Below are positions 51,064-52,101 of a stretch of DNA of 52,101 nt, piece by piece. Origin of the DNA: Gemmatimonadota bacterium (GTDB lineage: Bacteria; Gemmatimonadota; Gemmatimonadetes; Gemmatimonadales; Gemmatimonadaceae); contig QHVE01000099.1 of NCBI GenBank assembly GCA_003223455.1, positions 30,426 through 82,526 of the forward strand, read 5' to 3'. The notes below the pieces were generated by a model. That model saw only the letters and a program-made list of their open reading frames with translations. It did no database searches and had not been told where the DNA came from. The position numbers were made by a program, and so were the translations under genes. The first letter of the stretch is position 1; each line of letters opens with the position of its first letter.

Positions 51064-52101
51064 TCAGCCGATTCGCCCCAGGGTTCGGAGCGGCGGTACC
51101 AGCCGCGCGGTCAACGCGACGACGGCGAGCGCCGCCGAGCCGCCAAGTACCACTGCCGGCACGGCGCCAAACAGCCTCGCCGCGACCCCTGATTCGAAGG
51201 CGCCGAGCTCGTTCGACGAGCCGATGAAGATCGAGTTGACGGCGGAGACGCGGCCGAGCATGTGCGCGGGCGTCAACAGCTGGATGAGGGTCGACCGAAT
51301 GACGACGCTCACGTTATCGGCCATTCCGCTCAGCGCAAGGAGCGCAAGGGAGAGGTAGTAGTGGCGTGAGAGGCCGAAGCCGACGATGGCGAGCGCAAAC
51401 ACGGCGACGGCGAGAAGCATCGTACGGCCGGCGCGCTTGAACGGCGGGCGATGCGCGAGGAAGATTCCCATCGTGACCGCACCCGCCGCGGGGGCGGCAC
51501 GCAGGAGGCCAAGCCCCTGCGGTCCGACCTTGAGAATCTCCGACGCGAACACGGGCAGCAGCGCTTCGGCGCCGCCGAGGAAGACGGAGAAGAGATCGAG
51601 TGAGAGCGCGGCGAGGATGGCGTGCTCGCTCCACACGAAGCGCAGTCCCGAGAGCAGCTCCTCGAACATCGACGCGCGATCGAGGGAACGGGGTGAAGGC
51701 GCGTAGCGCACCATGAGGAATGCGGCGAGCGCGACGAGCATGAGCAGCGTGGCCACGCCGTATGACGCCAGTGCGCCGGCGAAGCCGTAGAGAAGGCCGC
51801 CGAGAGCCGGTCCGATCACCGACGCCGTCTGCCACGTGCTGCTGCGCCACGCGATGGCGTTCTGATACACGCTGCGCGGGATGATCTCCGCGCCAAGCGC
51901 CTGGCGCGCTGGTTGGAGAATGCCACGGGCGATGCCGCTCACGAAAATCACGGCGTAGATGGGACGGACACCGACGCCGGCGAGGAGGCCCGGCGCGACG
52001 CTGAAGGCGAGCAGCGCGGCCGAGCAGCAGGCGAGCGTGAGGAGCGACGCGACGCTGATGGCGCGCCGGTCGCGCCGGTCGGCGAGATAGCCGGCCGGTA
52101 G
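51064..52101 (-). CDS. MFS transporter (3' part of gene)
   Basis: Open to the window edge; about 345 C-terminal residues are visible. Motif A of the major facilitator superfamily is present at the edge (GYLADRRDRR). Hydrophobic helices alternate (ISVASLLTLACCSAALLAF, IYAVIFVSGIARG, TASVIGPALGGLLYGFAG and so on). The layout resembles the EntS-like 12-helix exporters. An in-frame GTG at 51951 is not the start. The substrate is unknown; siderophores or drugs are typical of the group. Confidence 0.88.
   Translation of the reverse strand, partial: LPAGYLADRRDRRAISVASLLTLACCSAALLAFSVAPGLLAGVGVRPIYAVIFVSGIARGILQPARQALGAEIIPRSVYQNAIAWRSSTWQTASVIGPALGGLLYGFAGALASYGVATLLMLVALAAFLMVRYAPSPRSLDRASMFEELLSGLRFVWSEHAILAALSLDLFSVFLGGAEALLPVFASEILKVGPQGLGLLRAAPAAGAVTMGIFLAHRPPFKRAGRTMLLAVAVFALAIVGFGLSRHYYLSLALLALSGMADNVSVVIRSTLIQLLTPAHMLGRVSAVNSIFIGSSNELGAFESGVAARLFGAVPAVVLGGSAALAVVALTARLVPPLRTLGRIG

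Overview
The window is high-GC chromosomal DNA that most resembles the phylum Gemmatimonadota. Three things point there: several small lineage-type hypothetical proteins, a futalosine-pathway menaquinone gene, and a dense mix of lipoprotein peptidases, RND efflux genes and Lys/Ala-rich histone-like proteins. I see no rRNA, tRNA, CRISPR array, insertion sequence or prophage. Genes lie on both strands in short operons, and several convergent pairs are separated by clear hairpin terminators.

Layout. 1-6.7 kb: the end of an M28 peptidase, a Crp/Fnr regulator, a MoeB-rhodanese fusion, an esterase, a histone-like protein, a YhaM-type OB/HD nuclease and small unknowns. 6.9-10.9 kb: a cold-shock protein, a split LigD system (ligase and polymerase as two overlapping genes), and a NUDIX-winged-helix (NrtR-like) regulator with a palindromic operator between its own -35 and -10. 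11-19.3 kb: a GH3 glycosidase lipoprotein overlapping a YggX-like protein, a fatty acid desaturase, an M1 aminopeptidase, an aldo/keto reductase, and a thioredoxin/NHL-repeat protein interrupted by an in-frame UGA that looks like selenocysteine. 19.4-26.5 kb: a short DnaA paralogue, a TolB-like lipoprotein, a broken S41 processing peptidase, a plasmid-type RepA initiator, an SDR and a phospholipase D/cardiolipin synthase, closed by a large inverted repeat. 26.5-38.4 kb: a MerR-like regulator, a degenerate alpha/beta hydrolase, a PAS/GAF histidine kinase, an acidic-basic histone-like protein, a TolC-adaptor-RND efflux operon, a WrbA-like flavodoxin and MqnD. 38.4-44.3 kb: a zinc-ribbon membrane protein, an inactive/active M16 peptidase pair, a CBS protein and glutamine synthetase I. 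44.4-52.1 kb: small unknowns, a frameshifted HtpX, a DUF6582-like protein, a YqiJ/YqiK-like flotillin pair (the flotillin is frameshifted), glutamine synthetase III and the 3' part of an MFS transporter.

The most striking observation is the candidate selenoprotein at 17894-19342. The UGA replaces the first Cys of a thioredoxin CxxC motif (UINC). The reading frame and homology continue after it for more than 430 codons. An 8-bp stem with an AGUU loop lies 26-29 nt downstream, where a bacterial SECIS element should be. Other points of interest are the NrtR-like operator, the DnaA and RepA paralogues a few kilobases apart, the His-rich flotillin partner, the catalytically degenerate hydrolase, and three genes with internal frame breaks (S41, HtpX, flotillin). 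The frame breaks could be real mutations or small assembly errors and should be kept in mind when reading those loci.
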